From: Sphingobacteriales bacterium
GTDB taxonomy: Bacteria > Bacteroidota > Bacteroidia > Chitinophagales > UBA2359
Direction: 5' to 3'
DNA length: 64,000 bases
Assembly: GCA_016700115.1 (NCBI GenBank)
Contig: CP064999.1
Span: 1-64,000, forward strand
Shown: one piece after another, positions 10,501-19,318 of the stretch
Position numbering within the stretch: position 1 is the first letter of the stretch
Layout of the letters: each line of letters opens with the position of its first letter
Translations under genes and position numbers: made by a program
The notes under the pieces: model-generated
Database searches by the model: none
The model's input: only the letters and a program-made list of their open reading frames with translations
What the model was told of the DNA's origin: nothing

Positions 10501-10929
10501 TGTACCGTTTTGAGATACCAGAATTCTAAATGCATCAGAACCATTCCAGTTTCTGAAATGTACATCTGCTTCCAATATTAGTTGAGTACCGGCAGCACCT
10601 GTCCCGTCAAAAGCAGGCGAGGTGATTTGTGCAGTCCAGGCACCGGTGGAATTACCGGTTATGTCGTCGTCAAAATACACCATACACGTACCATCAATAC
10701 TTGAGCCGCCGGATGCCGGATTATCGGGAATACCAATGCCCCATGTAGCACCCTGATAGCCAATCAGGTTGGTTGTCCATCCTGTTGGTAATATACAGTC
10801 ATTAAAGTCTTCTTCAATAATTGGAGGTGCTTGTACAGGTGTTTGAGAATTGGCTACTTGCAAGTTTAAAAACAAAGCCACAAGCAAAACATACAAGCAA
10901 TAAGTAGGGTGGGCAGAACTAAACTTCAT
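7536..10929 (-). CDS. Large secreted multidomain protein with dockerin-like C-terminus (one frameshift)
   Basis: About 1,130 residues once one frame break is repaired. The signal peptide (CLYVLLVALFLNLQVANS) is followed by two MAM/anchor-J-like jelly-roll repeats (EEDFNDCILPTGW and LNENFDGCALPAGW), then four or five PPC-like beta-sandwich repeats with the pattern IWFSFVAPAGGVVTI...VFSGNC. A C-terminal module has KVKVFLQGPYLGDG, VDWVLLELRD, IVVRHRNHLA and two DxNxDG-type calcium motifs (AGDFNADGVVSVADF, GDCNLDRTVSVADF), ending IGIQQIRY. The break lies near 9620 at GGAAATTGCAACTCCTGACCCC, where ...DVISVFSGNC shifts to ...PVICHNRDEFGF. The last 215 residues are homologous to the protein at 44280-45146. 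It is probably displayed or secreted; its ligand is unknown. No canonical T9SS type-A tail is seen, so the RY-ending module may be the sorting signal. Confidence 0.8.
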
Positions 10930-11423
10930 AGCTTAGTGATTTAGAAAAAATGGTGGTAAAAAATTTATGAACCCAATTTGAGATGACTTCCGGCACTGTT
11001 ATCAATATATAAAACCAGATTCAAGGTCTTTATTTTGTCTTCAAAATATGTAAAGAATTAGGTAGTCATTCCATTAGAGGGACTTTCCTAATCAAGGGGT
11101 AAATATAACTGCTTTATTGATTTATATGTGCAAGTTACCGTTAAAAAAAAATATGAACAGATGCGTTATCATTTTGCATAAAAAAACGAACTTTACCCTG
11201 TATTTCAACTTTTTAAAGTTTATTCCGTAAAAATACAAGGTTTTGCATGGATAGCGAAAACTGGTTTTTCGTTAATTTTTTGCTGGTTTAGCAAATTCCG
11301 TTTTCCGGGATAAAACTATTTTAACCGCTAATTTTTTTAAAAAAACAAGCATATCGAAATACTGATTTAATTGGAAACTGTTTTCCGGTCAATTGTTTTT
11401 CAGTCCGCATAAATACATTTACT
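10930..11423. other. Divergent intergenic region
   Basis: About 490 AT-rich bases separate the minus-strand secreted protein from the DUF1800 gene. No ORF, RNA or strong terminator is visible. It must hold both promoters, but I find no exact TAnnTTTG at a convincing distance. Confidence 0.5.
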
Positions 11424-12904
11424 TATGAGTTGCGCTACCGGTACTATTGCTCCATACACTCCTTCTGTCAATGTTCCTGGAATCGAAAAAGGGTTGCCCA
11501 TCTTTATCGCCGTATGGGTTTTGGAGCGACTAATCAGCAAATAACGGGGGTTGCCATGTCGCCTACTGCATTGGTTGACCAAATTGTCAATCAGGCAGTT
11601 GCACTCCCACTACCGACCCCTCCGGTCTGGTATGATTGGACTCGATTTCCGGTTGATGATTATGAAGAATATGGCGAAGATATTTATGACCATCGCGAAG
11701 AATGGGTAGAATCTGGCTGACAAGTATGATCGCCAACGGCTTCAGAGAAAAAATGGCCCTTTTTTGGCACAATCATTTTGTAACAGAATGGGAAAGTTAT
11801 ACTTGTTCTTCCTATCTGTATCAGTACCACAAATTATTGCAACAGTATGCTTTGGGAAATTTTAAATTGTTTGCCCATTATATGGGGACTACTCCCGCAA
11901 TGTTGCTATATCTGAACGGCAACCAAAACGAAGTGGGTAATCCTAATCAAAACTATGCCCGAGAGTTGATGGAGTTGTTTACGATGGGTCAAAACAATGG
12001 TTATACCGAAGAAGATGTTCAGGAGATGGCACGCGCGCTCACCGGATGGAAAGTGCCTTATAGCACAGAAATATATGCCTACACTTGTGCCGATTCATTT
12101 TTTTACGCACCGTTGTTTGATAATACTCCAAAAACAATATTCGGACAAACAGGAAACTGGCGAAATGATGCCAATCCTGCAAACCCGGAAAATGTTGTAA
12201 ATCTTATTTTCACCTACCGGCAAGATCAGGCCGCTACCTATATCTGTACCAAACTGTATAAACATTTTGTCGCACCCGACCCAGACGATACAATCATTGC
12301 AGCATTGGCCACAACTTTCAAAACCAATAACTTTGAAATAGCACCGGTTATCCGGCAATTGTTTAAAAGCGAACATTTCTTTGACGATGCCAATATCGGT
12401 CACCTCATCAAAAGCCCGATTGAATTTGCAGTAGGATTGCACCATACATTGCAAATACCTTATGATAATAACCGCCTGAACGGTATTTATTACGATTGTG
12501 CAAGTATGGCACAAGAGCTGTTTGAACCGGTGAATGTTGCAGGATGGCCGGGACAACGAACCTGGATCAACGAAAACAATCTTACCCGTCGTTGGGATTC
12601 GGGCAGTTATTATGCCTATTATGTTGATGATGCTACCCTCAATTCGTGGGTACAGTTAGCCAAAGATCTGACCTCAAACTCCAACAATCCGGCGGTGATT
12701 GCTGCTGCCATTGCAGACTTTTTGTTGCCAAATGGATTAGAAACCCCCGATGAGTATGCAACCGCGACCGATGTGTTAAAAGGAAGTATTCCTCAAAACT
12801 ACTTCGACGATGGTTCGTGGAACCTCGATTGGGAAGAAGCCCTCGATCAGGTTCGAAATTTGATTATTTACCTCATCAAACTTCCTACTTTCCAACTGAC
12901 TTAG
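11424..12904 (+). pseudogene. DUF1800 family protein, two single-base frameshifts
   Basis: The start is the ATG at 11424 (MSCATGTIAPYTPSVNVP). The frame shifts near 11481 (GTTCCTGG, one C short), continues WNRKRVAHLYRRMGFGAT, and shifts again near 11716 (TCTGG for TCGTGG) into WLTSMIANGFREKMALFWHNHFVT. The rest is open: GTTPAMLLYLNGNQNEVGNPNQNYARELMELFTMG, then DVQEMARALTGWK and TYICTKLYKHFVAPDPD, all hallmark DUF1800 segments (about 490 residues repaired). DUF1800 proteins are nearly always encoded just before a DUF1501 protein, as here with a 20-base gap. The pair is exported, but its biochemical role is not established. (Motifs are quoted in parts.) The gene would be intact if the two indels were sequencing errors. 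Confidence 0.85.
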
Positions 12905-12924
12905 CAGAGTCGGTTGTAAAATAA

Positions 12925-14616
12925 ATGTCTTTACCAACATCTCAATCTCAAAATTATATGTGCGATAATCATAACGATCACCCAGATAAGGATCATCTCA
13001 GCAGCGAAGACAATGCTGTCAACCGTCGCGGAAAATGTTTGGAGCATGGTGAAGAGCATAAATTAGACCATGCCAAATGGAGCCGGCGCAACTTTTTACT
13101 TACTTCGGGCTTGTTTACAGCGGGTTCCGCCCTTATGTTTGGCAACTCCCGCCTTCAGGCGTTGGCAAAATCCCCGATGTTCAGTGCGATTAATGCTGCT
13201 GATAACGAGCGCATTTTAGTCATTATTAATTTGGGAGGCGGAAACGATGGTCTTAATACGATTGTACCCCGTTTCAATGATACTTATTATAGCCTTCGCC
13301 CCAATATAGCAATACAGGAAGCGCAAATGTTCGCGCTTAGCCCTGAATTTGGGATGCCAAACACCATGTTAAGCCTCGACCCAATGTGGCAGGACGGAAA
13401 TATGGCGGTTGTTCATAGTGTAGCCTACCCTTCGCAAGACTACTCACATTTTAGAAGCACCGATATCTGGATGTCGGGAAGCAACTCCGACGAATATCTC
13501 AACACCGGTTGGGTAGGGAGATTTCTCGATCAGGAATATCCTGCGTTTGGCACAACACCGGCCAATTTTCCGGTTGGTTTGCAGGTAGGTTATCAGTCGA
13601 GCCTCTTGTTTTCAGGTTCTGATTTTCAAATGGGGTTGACCATTAATAACCTGACAGAGTTTTACCAGATTGCTTTGACCGGAGAGCTTTACGATACCAA
13701 TATCAACGATGAATGTTCTTACGGACAGGAATTGTTGTTCATGCGCCAAACCGCAAATAATACAGTTCGATATGCGCAGTCTATCAAAGATGCTTACGAC
13801 AACGCCAGTTTTTATGGTGCATATCCCAACAACTACTTAGCTTATCAGTTAGCGTTGGTTGGCAGGTTAATCAAAGGCAGATTAGGAACAAGAGTTTATA
13901 TGGTTGAGATTGGCGGTTTTGACACCCATGCCAACCAAAACATCTACCACCCCGGATTAATGAACGAGATTGCAACGGCAGTTAGCGCTTTTTATAATGA
14001 CCTCACAGAAGCCGGATATAATCAGGATGTCCTCACCATTACTTTTTCCGAGTTCGGCCGAACTTCCGGCGAAAATGGCTCAATAGGCACCGACCACGGA
14101 CAAGCTGCCCCCTTATTAGTCTTTGGCGGAAATGTGAATGGCGGGTTTAAAGGTCAGTTTGGCGAAATTTCTCCTGTCAGCTATTACGACCAAGCCTATA
14201 CCACCGATTTCCGTTCGGTGTATGCCACTATCCTTAAAGATTGGTTTTGTATTCAGCCCATTATTGTTGATGCCATTATGGGGCGACATTTTGATACCGT
14301 TCCCGATTTATTGCCCGAATGTACCCCGAGTTTAGGCTCAAACGATTTGGCAGTTTTGTTAGGACATAATCCGTCATTAACTCAGGCTAATACCATCTTG
14401 ATCAAATATGCTATTTTGAAACGAGGACAAGTAAGACTACAAATACTCAACACAGCAGGGCAGGTAAAAGCAACTTTGGTCAATACTTCTTTGGAACCCA
14501 ATAGTTACACTTTCCCCTTTAAAGCATCTGACTATGGCCTGCCGACCGGAGAATATCTCTACCGACTCGAAACAGGTGGAAAAGCTTATAGCAGAAAAAT
14601 CAGGGTGCTGAGCTAA
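12925..14616 (+). CDS. DUF1501 family Tat-exported protein with T9SS sorting domain
   Basis: 563 residues. A hydrophilic N-terminus leads to WSRRNFLLTSGLFTAG, a twin-arginine signal near residue 55. The DUF1501 body has VIINLGGGNDGLNTIVP, VHSVAYPSQDYSHFRSTDIW, VEIGGFDTHANQ, TFSEFGRTSGENGSIGTDHG and a C-terminal metal-site-like DHGQAAP, resembling the alkaline-phosphatase/sulfatase-related fold assigned to this family. The last 75 residues (ILKRGQVRLQILNTAGQVK...YLYRLETGGKAYSRKIRVLS) form a T9SS type-A sorting domain. Tat export to the periplasm followed by T9SS secretion is implied. It follows DUF1800 in an operon. Substrate unknown. Confidence 0.88.
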   Translation: MSLPTSQSQNYMCDNHNDHPDKDHLSSEDNAVNRRGKCLEHGEEHKLDHAKWSRRNFLLTSGLFTAGSALMFGNSRLQALAKSPMFSAINAADNERILVIINLGGGNDGLNTIVPRFNDTYYSLRPNIAIQEAQMFALSPEFGMPNTMLSLDPMWQDGNMAVVHSVAYPSQDYSHFRSTDIWMSGSNSDEYLNTGWVGRFLDQEYPAFGTTPANFPVGLQVGYQSSLLFSGSDFQMGLTINNLTEFYQIALTGELYDTNINDECSYGQELLFMRQTANNTVRYAQSIKDAYDNASFYGAYPNNYLAYQLALVGRLIKGRLGTRVYMVEIGGFDTHANQNIYHPGLMNEIATAVSAFYNDLTEAGYNQDVLTITFSEFGRTSGENGSIGTDHGQAAPLLVFGGNVNGGFKGQFGEISPVSYYDQAYTTDFRSVYATILKDWFCIQPIIVDAIMGRHFDTVPDLLPECTPSLGSNDLAVLLGHNPSLTQANTILIKYAILKRGQVRLQILNTAGQVKATLVNTSLEPNSYTFPFKASDYGLPTGEYLYRLETGGKAYSRKIRVLS

Positions 14617-14804
14617 ATCGTTAGCTATCATAGTAACGGTTCATGGATTTGTCGTCTTTAGTTAGTTGGAATTTATCATTATCCGATTGATAATTTCAAT
14701 ACTTATCAACTACTATAACAAGGCTTTATGGAACTAATTGGAGCATTTTTTACTTTATCATTAAACTTTTTAAAGCGGAAATAGTAAAACATCAGAAAAC
14801 GATG

Positions 14805-14812
14805 TATCTTTG
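14805..14812 (+). promoter_or_regulatory. -7 element for tRNA-Phe
   Basis: TATCTTTG matches TAnnTTTG and lies 23 bases before the mature tRNA 5' end, as expected for a short tRNA leader. Confidence 0.6.
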
Positions 14813-14835
14813 CCCTGCTTTTTTAAAAAGCGGAT

Positions 14836-14908
14836 GGTGCGGTAGCTCAGTCGGTAGAGCAATGGACTGAAAATCCATGTGTCGGCGGTTCGACCCCGCC
14901 CCACACCA
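14836..14908 (+). tRNA. tRNA-Phe(GAA)
   Basis: Cloverleaf: acceptor GGTGCGG / CCACACC (one C-A mismatch at pair 5), D arm with GCTC...GAGC, anticodon stem ATGGA / TCCAT with loop CTGAAAA giving GAA at 14869-14871, variable GTGTC, T arm GGCGG-TTCGACC-CCGCC, discriminator A. CCA is not encoded. Confidence 0.93.
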
Positions 14909-14913
14909 CCCTA

Positions 14914-14956
14914 AAAACCCCATAATGGTTAAAGCCTTTATGGGGTTTTGTTTTTA
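14914..14956 (+). terminator. Intrinsic terminator after tRNA-Phe
   Basis: AAAACCCCATAA (14914-14925) pairs with TTATGGGGTTTT (14938-14949), followed by GTTTTTAA. It lies six bases after the tRNA. Confidence 0.85.
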
Positions 14957-14987
14957 ATGCCTCCCCAAATCACAATTCATTCTATTT

Positions 14988-15398
14988 ATGAAAAAGCTTT
15001 GGCACCTTCTTGTTCTAGTATTGCTGTTCTTGTTGGGCGTATCAGCTATCTATGGCGGACTTTTGCTCACCTTTGACCCGAGTGGAAACGCCATTCAACT
15101 TCCTTCGCAATGGATAACCGACACCATTTTCGGCAACTACCTGATACCGGGGTTGGCCTTACTTTGTATTTTGGGAGTTGGCAGCCTCGTCATCGCTACC
15201 CTTCTCATAAAAAAGTATGAATATGCCTACCTGCTAACCGCTGCTCAGGGAGCTGCTGTCTTTTTTTGGTTGTTTGTTCAAATAATCTCCATCCGGCAAT
15301 ACTTCTTCTTACAAACAGTCTTTGCTATTATCGGCCTTATCTTGTTTTTAGGTGGTTGGATATTGCATCGTCAAACTATTTCTTCCAGTAAGAACTAA
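14988..15398 (+). CDS. Four-helix membrane protein of unknown function
   Basis: 136 residues, nearly all hydrophobic. Four predicted membrane spans lie at about residues 4-28, 52-72, 80-100 and 108-126, with short polar loops and a polar C-terminus (HRQTISSSKN). I do not recognise a family. The stop is 18 bases before the hemJ start, so it is probably co-transcribed with hemJ. It has no catalytic-looking conserved residues. It could be an accessory membrane partner of HemJ or an unrelated small membrane protein. Confidence 0.7.
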   Translation: MKKLWHLLVLVLLFLLGVSAIYGGLLLTFDPSGNAIQLPSQWITDTIFGNYLIPGLALLCILGVGSLVIATLLIKKYEYAYLLTAAQGAAVFFWLFVQIISIRQYFFLQTVFAIIGLILFLGGWILHRQTISSSKN

Positions 15399-15416
15399 GT
15401 GCTTTTACCATTAGTT

Positions 15417-15944
15417 ATGTACTTATATATTAAAGCCCTGCACATCATTTTTGTAGTTACCTGGTTTGCCGGATTGTTCTACATTGTCCGCCTGTTTGTC
15501 TATCAGGCTGAAGCCAATCAAAAAGTAAGCCCGGAAAGAGAAATCCTTTTGCAGCAATTTGACCTCATGGCAAAACGGCTATGGTTCGGCATAACCTGGC
15601 CCTCAGCAATCATAACTTTAATTCTGGGAGGCTGGATTTTTTGGTTGTATGCTGCTACACCTTTGTGGCTTTGGGTAAAGTTGGGTTTTGTAACCGGGTT
15701 GTATCTCTACCATTTCACTTTGCACTACATTTACCGTCTGCACCAGCGACACGAATACCCCTTTACTTCTTATCAACTTCGGATTTGGAATGAAATTGCT
15801 ACCATCTTTTTAATTGCAATTGTGTTTTTGGTTGTTGTTAAACAGAGTTTAAGCGTTGTTTGGGGGGTGCTTGGACTGGTTTTGTTGATTGTAGTGTTGA
15901 TGATTGCTATTAAAGTGTATAAGATTTTGCGTAAGGAGAGGTAA
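15417..15944 (+). CDS. hemJ: HemJ-type protoporphyrinogen IX oxidase / CopD-like membrane protein
   Basis: 175 residues with four or five membrane helices. The N-terminus MYLYIKALHIIFVVTWFAGL, with the conserved His in ALHII and the FYIVRLFVYQAE that follows, plus WLWVKLGFVTGLYLYH and a C-terminal tail of basic residues, match HemJ (formerly UPF0093). This family oxidises protoporphyrinogen IX to protoporphyrin IX in haem synthesis in bacteria lacking HemG and HemY. I chose the ATG at 15417 over an upstream GTG at 15399 because the family begins directly with this helix. It lies in the same direction and close to the preceding small membrane gene. Confidence 0.8.
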   Translation: MYLYIKALHIIFVVTWFAGLFYIVRLFVYQAEANQKVSPEREILLQQFDLMAKRLWFGITWPSAIITLILGGWIFWLYAATPLWLWVKLGFVTGLYLYHFTLHYIYRLHQRHEYPFTSYQLRIWNEIATIFLIAIVFLVVVKQSLSVVWGVLGLVLLIVVLMIAIKVYKILRKER

Positions 15945-16064
15945 AAGGAAGTGTGGTGTTTGTAAAGATCAAATTTCAGGTTGAAAAATGCATCCAGTCA
16001 AAGCGCATTTAACCTTAACGTGCAACTATTTTACACAAAGGGTGTTCTTTTTGTAAAGAAGGTG

Positions 16065-16072
16065 TAAATTTG
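16065..16072 (+). promoter_or_regulatory. -7 element of the TIGR04255 cassette
   Basis: TAAATTTG fits TAnnTTTG. It lies 24 bases before the GTG at 16096, suggesting that the three genes that follow form one short-leader operon. Confidence 0.55.
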
Positions 16073-16095
16073 CCCTGTTTTCAATAATATTGACT

Positions 16096-16821
16096 GTGAA
16101 ATATTCTAATAATCATTTGGCAGAAGTCTATTGCGGGTTTCAATTTCCTGAGGAAACTGTTGTCTGGGATAGCACTTTTTTTGGTCAGTATTACGAGAAA
16201 ATAAGAAATTCAGGTTTCAAGGACAGAGAAGAAAGGAAGGGCGTTCAAATTACGTTTAACGGGCTTTTGGCTGATTCCCAAAAGTTGCCTTTTGCAACTT
16301 CTCAAATTGAAGACCAAGTTATTTTTAGAAACAATGAAAAAGGGTTAGCCATTCTTATTGGCAAAGGCAGAGTTTCATTTCACTGTGTCAGAGGGTATCA
16401 AAGGTGGGATGTTTTTTTGAACGATTTTATTATACCTTTTTCTGAACATTATAAATCAATAGGATTGGGTAATGGTAAGCGACAATGCAGCGTAGTTTAC
16501 TTGAATAAATTTACCAAAAGTGCCGACGAAACTTTATCTGACTATTTGACAATTATTAGTCCTTTAGAGCAAAGCTTTGGTATAGAAATAATTAGTTCCG
16601 TTCAGAGAGTAGTTTCAAACGAAAAAAATCTTTTAATTGCAAAGTTAAACTCACAAGTTGTTGATAAAACGAAGAATATAAATTTAGAATGTGGGGCAGT
16701 ATGTGTAAACGAAGAGTGTATGAATAGCGACGATTGGAGTTATCAAGCAAGTCAAACGCATGAGCCAATATTGTCTTTTTTTGAAGCCATAATAACTAAA
16801 ACTCTAAGGGAAGAGTTATGA
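16096..16821 (+). CDS. TIGR04255-like protein, first gene of a three-gene cassette
   Basis: About 241 residues, no signal peptide and no membrane helix. The N-terminus VKYSNNHLAEVYCGFQF fits the sporadically distributed TIGR04255 family, whose members begin KYxNxPLxEAxxxFxF. The middle has SQIEDQVIFRNNEKGLAILIGKG, where family members show a beta-strand pair, then YQRWDVFLNDFIIPF and a C-terminal helix FFEAIITKTLREEL. TTG at 16090 is an alternative start; I prefer GTG 16096 because it begins at the family N-terminus. The next gene overlaps by ATGA at 16818, so translation is coupled. TIGR04255 proteins are patchy in distribution and their function is unknown. The low GC compared with hemJ upstream suggests acquisition. 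(Motif strings are given in parts.). Confidence 0.7.
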   Translation: MKYSNNHLAEVYCGFQFPEETVVWDSTFFGQYYEKIRNSGFKDREERKGVQITFNGLLADSQKLPFATSQIEDQVIFRNNEKGLAILIGKGRVSFHCVRGYQRWDVFLNDFIIPFSEHYKSIGLGNGKRQCSVVYLNKFTKSADETLSDYLTIISPLEQSFGIEIISSVQRVVSNEKNLLIAKLNSQVVDKTKNINLECGAVCVNEECMNSDDWSYQASQTHEPILSFFEAIITKTLREEL

Positions 16822-17159
16822 TACCACCGTTTTTAACCGATATTCCTGAATACAATAAGAGTATGTTTGATTGTGTTTCATTAAAAAATGAAATTGCCGT
16901 GAAATTAGACGCTATCGAAATATTAGACTATATGATTACTGTTTACCCTCGTAATGAAACGATTAACAGTTTTAATTTTGTCTATGGGCGTGTTGATTTT
17001 ACTCCTGTTACATTCGGTAAAAATCAAAGTTCAGTCATCCATTTTGCTACTGAAATGTTCTCCCAGTCAGAGCCATTAGGAAATTTTGAAAGTGTTGTTC
17101 TCAACCAAACTTTCAAACGATTAACAAAAGAAAAACCAACCCTATTGGGTAGAAAATGA
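16818..17159 (+). CDS. Small unknown protein, second gene of the TIGR04255 cassette
   Basis: 113 residues, cytosolic-looking. It overlaps the first gene by four bases (ATGA), a sign of coupled translation. The sequence starts MIPPFLTDIPEYNKSMFD; it has an acidic helix (EIAVKLDAIEILDYM) and a beta-rich middle (FNFVYGRVDFTPVTFG), and ends KPTLLGRK. I do not recognise it. The size and coupling suggest a partner subunit of either neighbour. GTG or TTG starts inside are unlikely, since the ATGA overlap is so tidy. Confidence 0.65.
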   Translation: MIPPFLTDIPEYNKSMFDCVSLKNEIAVKLDAIEILDYMITVYPRNETINSFNFVYGRVDFTPVTFGKNQSSVIHFATEMFSQSEPLGNFESVVLNQTFKRLTKEKPTLLGRK

Positions 17160-17165
17160 TTTCTA

Positions 17166-17813
17166 ATGGAATTTGGCGTTGAATTTGATTTAATACTTCC
17201 CAATTATCTAGTTAACGAGGAGAAAGCTCGATTAAGAGATGCTTTAAAGCAGTTTACAGTTGATAAAAAAGGCAAAGAAATTGACTATACCGATTTCTAT
17301 AAAACCTATGGACATGCATATTTTATGCAATCAGATTTAGTCAAAGAAATCAGAATGTCATTTTGGAATGAAGAAAGTTCTGTTTTTGAAAAGGCCTATC
17401 CTGATGCCATTATTATATCAAATACCTGTGATATTAGTTTTGGAAACAAACACAATATAAATTCTAAACAGTGCTTATTTGCTCCTCTGATTGATTTTAA
17501 CGAATACATTCATGATTTAACTGCTTCGGGCTATGAAAAGGACAAATTGGATCAATTCATCCAATCAGTCAAGGCGCAGTTAGTAACCAATCTTTTTTAT
17601 CTACCACTGTTTCATGATGACCAAAAAGAATTTGTTGTCATTCTCGACAATTTATTTTGGTTTCCAGCGAATGAGCTAAACTCATATATTGATAATATTC
17701 AGGAAAATAGAATTACATCACTTAGCCATTTTGGGTACTATCTTTTTATATTGAAGTTGTCCTATCACCTTTGCCGTTTGCCTGAACAGTGTGACAGAGA
17801 AGTCCTTATTTAG
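17166..17813 (+). CDS. Unknown protein with ISNTCDI motif, third gene of the cassette
   Basis: 215 residues, no signal peptide. The gene begins six bases after its neighbour. The most striking segment is DAIIISNTCDISFGNKHNI near residue 80, which resembles a xSxTCDI beta-strand/turn seen in some uncharacterised bacterial proteins. It is followed by LFAPLIDFNEY, a helix (DKLDQFIQSVKAQLVTNL), and LPLFHDDQKEFVVILDNL. Cys87 in that motif and Cys205/Cys211 near the C-terminus might be functional. I do not recognise the family. With its two coupled neighbours it forms a compact accessory cassette; a defence or toxin-antitoxin role is possible but not shown. Confidence 0.65.
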   Translation: MEFGVEFDLILPNYLVNEEKARLRDALKQFTVDKKGKEIDYTDFYKTYGHAYFMQSDLVKEIRMSFWNEESSVFEKAYPDAIIISNTCDISFGNKHNINSKQCLFAPLIDFNEYIHDLTASGYEKDKLDQFIQSVKAQLVTNLFYLPLFHDDQKEFVVILDNLFWFPANELNSYIDNIQENRITSLSHFGYYLFILKLSYHLCRLPEQCDREVLI

Positions 17814-18324
17814 GTATAAGGAACGTGTAAAAGATAAGGTAGACAGGTACAGGGAATGTAACGATAAACCTGTCCATGTTAAGATTTACACTTCCTAACC
17901 TATAGTAGAATTGTCGAGCAAGGTTTTTTTAAGCTAACTTTTTTAAAAAAAATCGTTAATTTATGTATATAAGTTTGTAATTACCTCGTATAACCTCCAA
18001 TTCAAAATTCAGAATGACCACGTATGAAATAATATCAGTTTTCTAAAGGAGGATTCAGATAGTGGTGAAATAATTGCTTTTTAATTATGTCCGTTTTTCG
18101 ACTTTGTCAAAACTTGTGTAACATCGAACATCTATTACTCACCGTATTGCATTAAGTACATTTTTTTGGTATGCAATTTGTCAAATCAAAAATATATTGA
18201 TTTCTTATACTTTTATGCTATTTACCACTCAATACTGAAATGCTTTTTGCCTATTTCGTAGTTCTACCCTGATTGTTTAGCCGAATAGAATAAGCTTAGA
18301 AATGGCAAAGCTCATTCAAAACCC
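17814..18324. other. AT-rich intergenic region
   Basis: About 510 bases with no supported gene. A weak 7-bp hairpin, GACAGGT / ACCTGTC (about 17850-17880), lies just after the cassette but has no T run. The rest is low-GC sequence consistent with the edge of an acquired segment and the AraC promoter region. Confidence 0.5.
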
Positions 18325-19215
18325 TTGCTTACAGTGAAAAAAACTCCTCCAATTCCTACACATACGTTCGAAACTGAAAAACAGGAACAGACATCTCAAA
18401 CAACCTTTATGATGGTAGATTGGGGCGGCCCCCGCAAAGTAATACACACTCCCCACCGCCATTCGTTTAATGAGTTAATCTTTATTCTTGAAGGTGGCGG
18501 AAGGCATGAAATTGATTTTTATGATTACCCGTTACAAACATATTCTGTTCATTTTGTAAAATCGGCACAAGTACACCTTATAGACCGAACAGACTTTGCG
18601 CAAGGTTGCAGCCTGTTGTTTTTCGAAGATTTTTTACATAACATTCGGCAAAATGCCGACCTGCAGCAAATCCCGTTTTTTCAAATACCTGCCCATCCCC
18701 TAGTGCAACTTGACAAGGAGACATTTGAACAAATAAAGCCCATTTTAGCAAATATTAAAACAGAATCAGCTACACCTGAACCTCAACCCCGTTCATCTAT
18801 CGAGTTAATTCGGGCTTATTGTCAGGTAATATTTCTGATTATTGGAAAGGCTTATCAAGCACTGCCTCAACCCCCAGTTCAAAAACCACAGGATAACTTA
18901 GTGCACCAATTTGTACAACTCATTGACCTCCATTTTGCAGAACATCTTAATTTGGAACAATATGCCTTAAAATTGCAATTATCTGCCAATTACCTTGGCG
19001 AACTTTGCAAAAGACAAACAGGTAAAACCGCCCACCAATTGATTCAAGATCGTGTCTTACTCGAAGCAAAACGACTATTGTGTTATAGTGAGTTATCTAT
19101 AAAGTCCATAGCTTACAAACTCAATTTTGCAGATACTTCTTATTTTTCCCGCTTTTTTAAGAAACATACTCATGTTTCGCCCGCCGAATACCGGCAATCA
19201 TCAGCAATTAGGTAA
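18325..19215 (+). CDS. AraC-family transcriptional regulator
   Basis: 296 residues. The N-terminal half is a cupin-type sensor domain: HTPHRHSFNELIFILEGGG with the PHRH-xN-E pattern near residues 48-60. The C-terminal 100 residues hold two helix-turn-helix motifs (LNLEQYALKLQLSANYLGEL and LSIKSIAYKLNFADTSYFSR), the second followed by FFKKHTHVSPAEYRQ, the AraC signature. The start is uncertain: TTG at 18325 or GTG at 18334. The effector is unknown. The gene just downstream, for a T9SS protein, has its own promoter, so it need not be the target. Confidence 0.88.
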   Translation: MLTVKKTPPIPTHTFETEKQEQTSQTTFMMVDWGGPRKVIHTPHRHSFNELIFILEGGGRHEIDFYDYPLQTYSVHFVKSAQVHLIDRTDFAQGCSLLFFEDFLHNIRQNADLQQIPFFQIPAHPLVQLDKETFEQIKPILANIKTESATPEPQPRSSIELIRAYCQVIFLIIGKAYQALPQPPVQKPQDNLVHQFVQLIDLHFAEHLNLEQYALKLQLSANYLGELCKRQTGKTAHQLIQDRVLLEAKRLLCYSELSIKSIAYKLNFADTSYFSRFFKKHTHVSPAEYRQSSAIR

Positions 19216-19267
19216 AAAGTACCACTTTTACCGTGTTTTGTGCATTGATAGCACGCTAAGTCTAATC

Positions 19268-19275
19268 TACCTTTG
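19268..19275 (+). promoter_or_regulatory. -7 element of the T9SS protein gene at 19319
   Basis: TACCTTTG fits TAnnTTTG. It lies inside the upstream part of the open frame, 44 bases before ATG 19319, which argues that translation begins at 19319 and not at an earlier codon. Confidence 0.5.
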
Positions 19276-19318
19276 CAATGAGGAGAGATTGATTGACACA
19301 CTAAAAATTAATTGCAAA

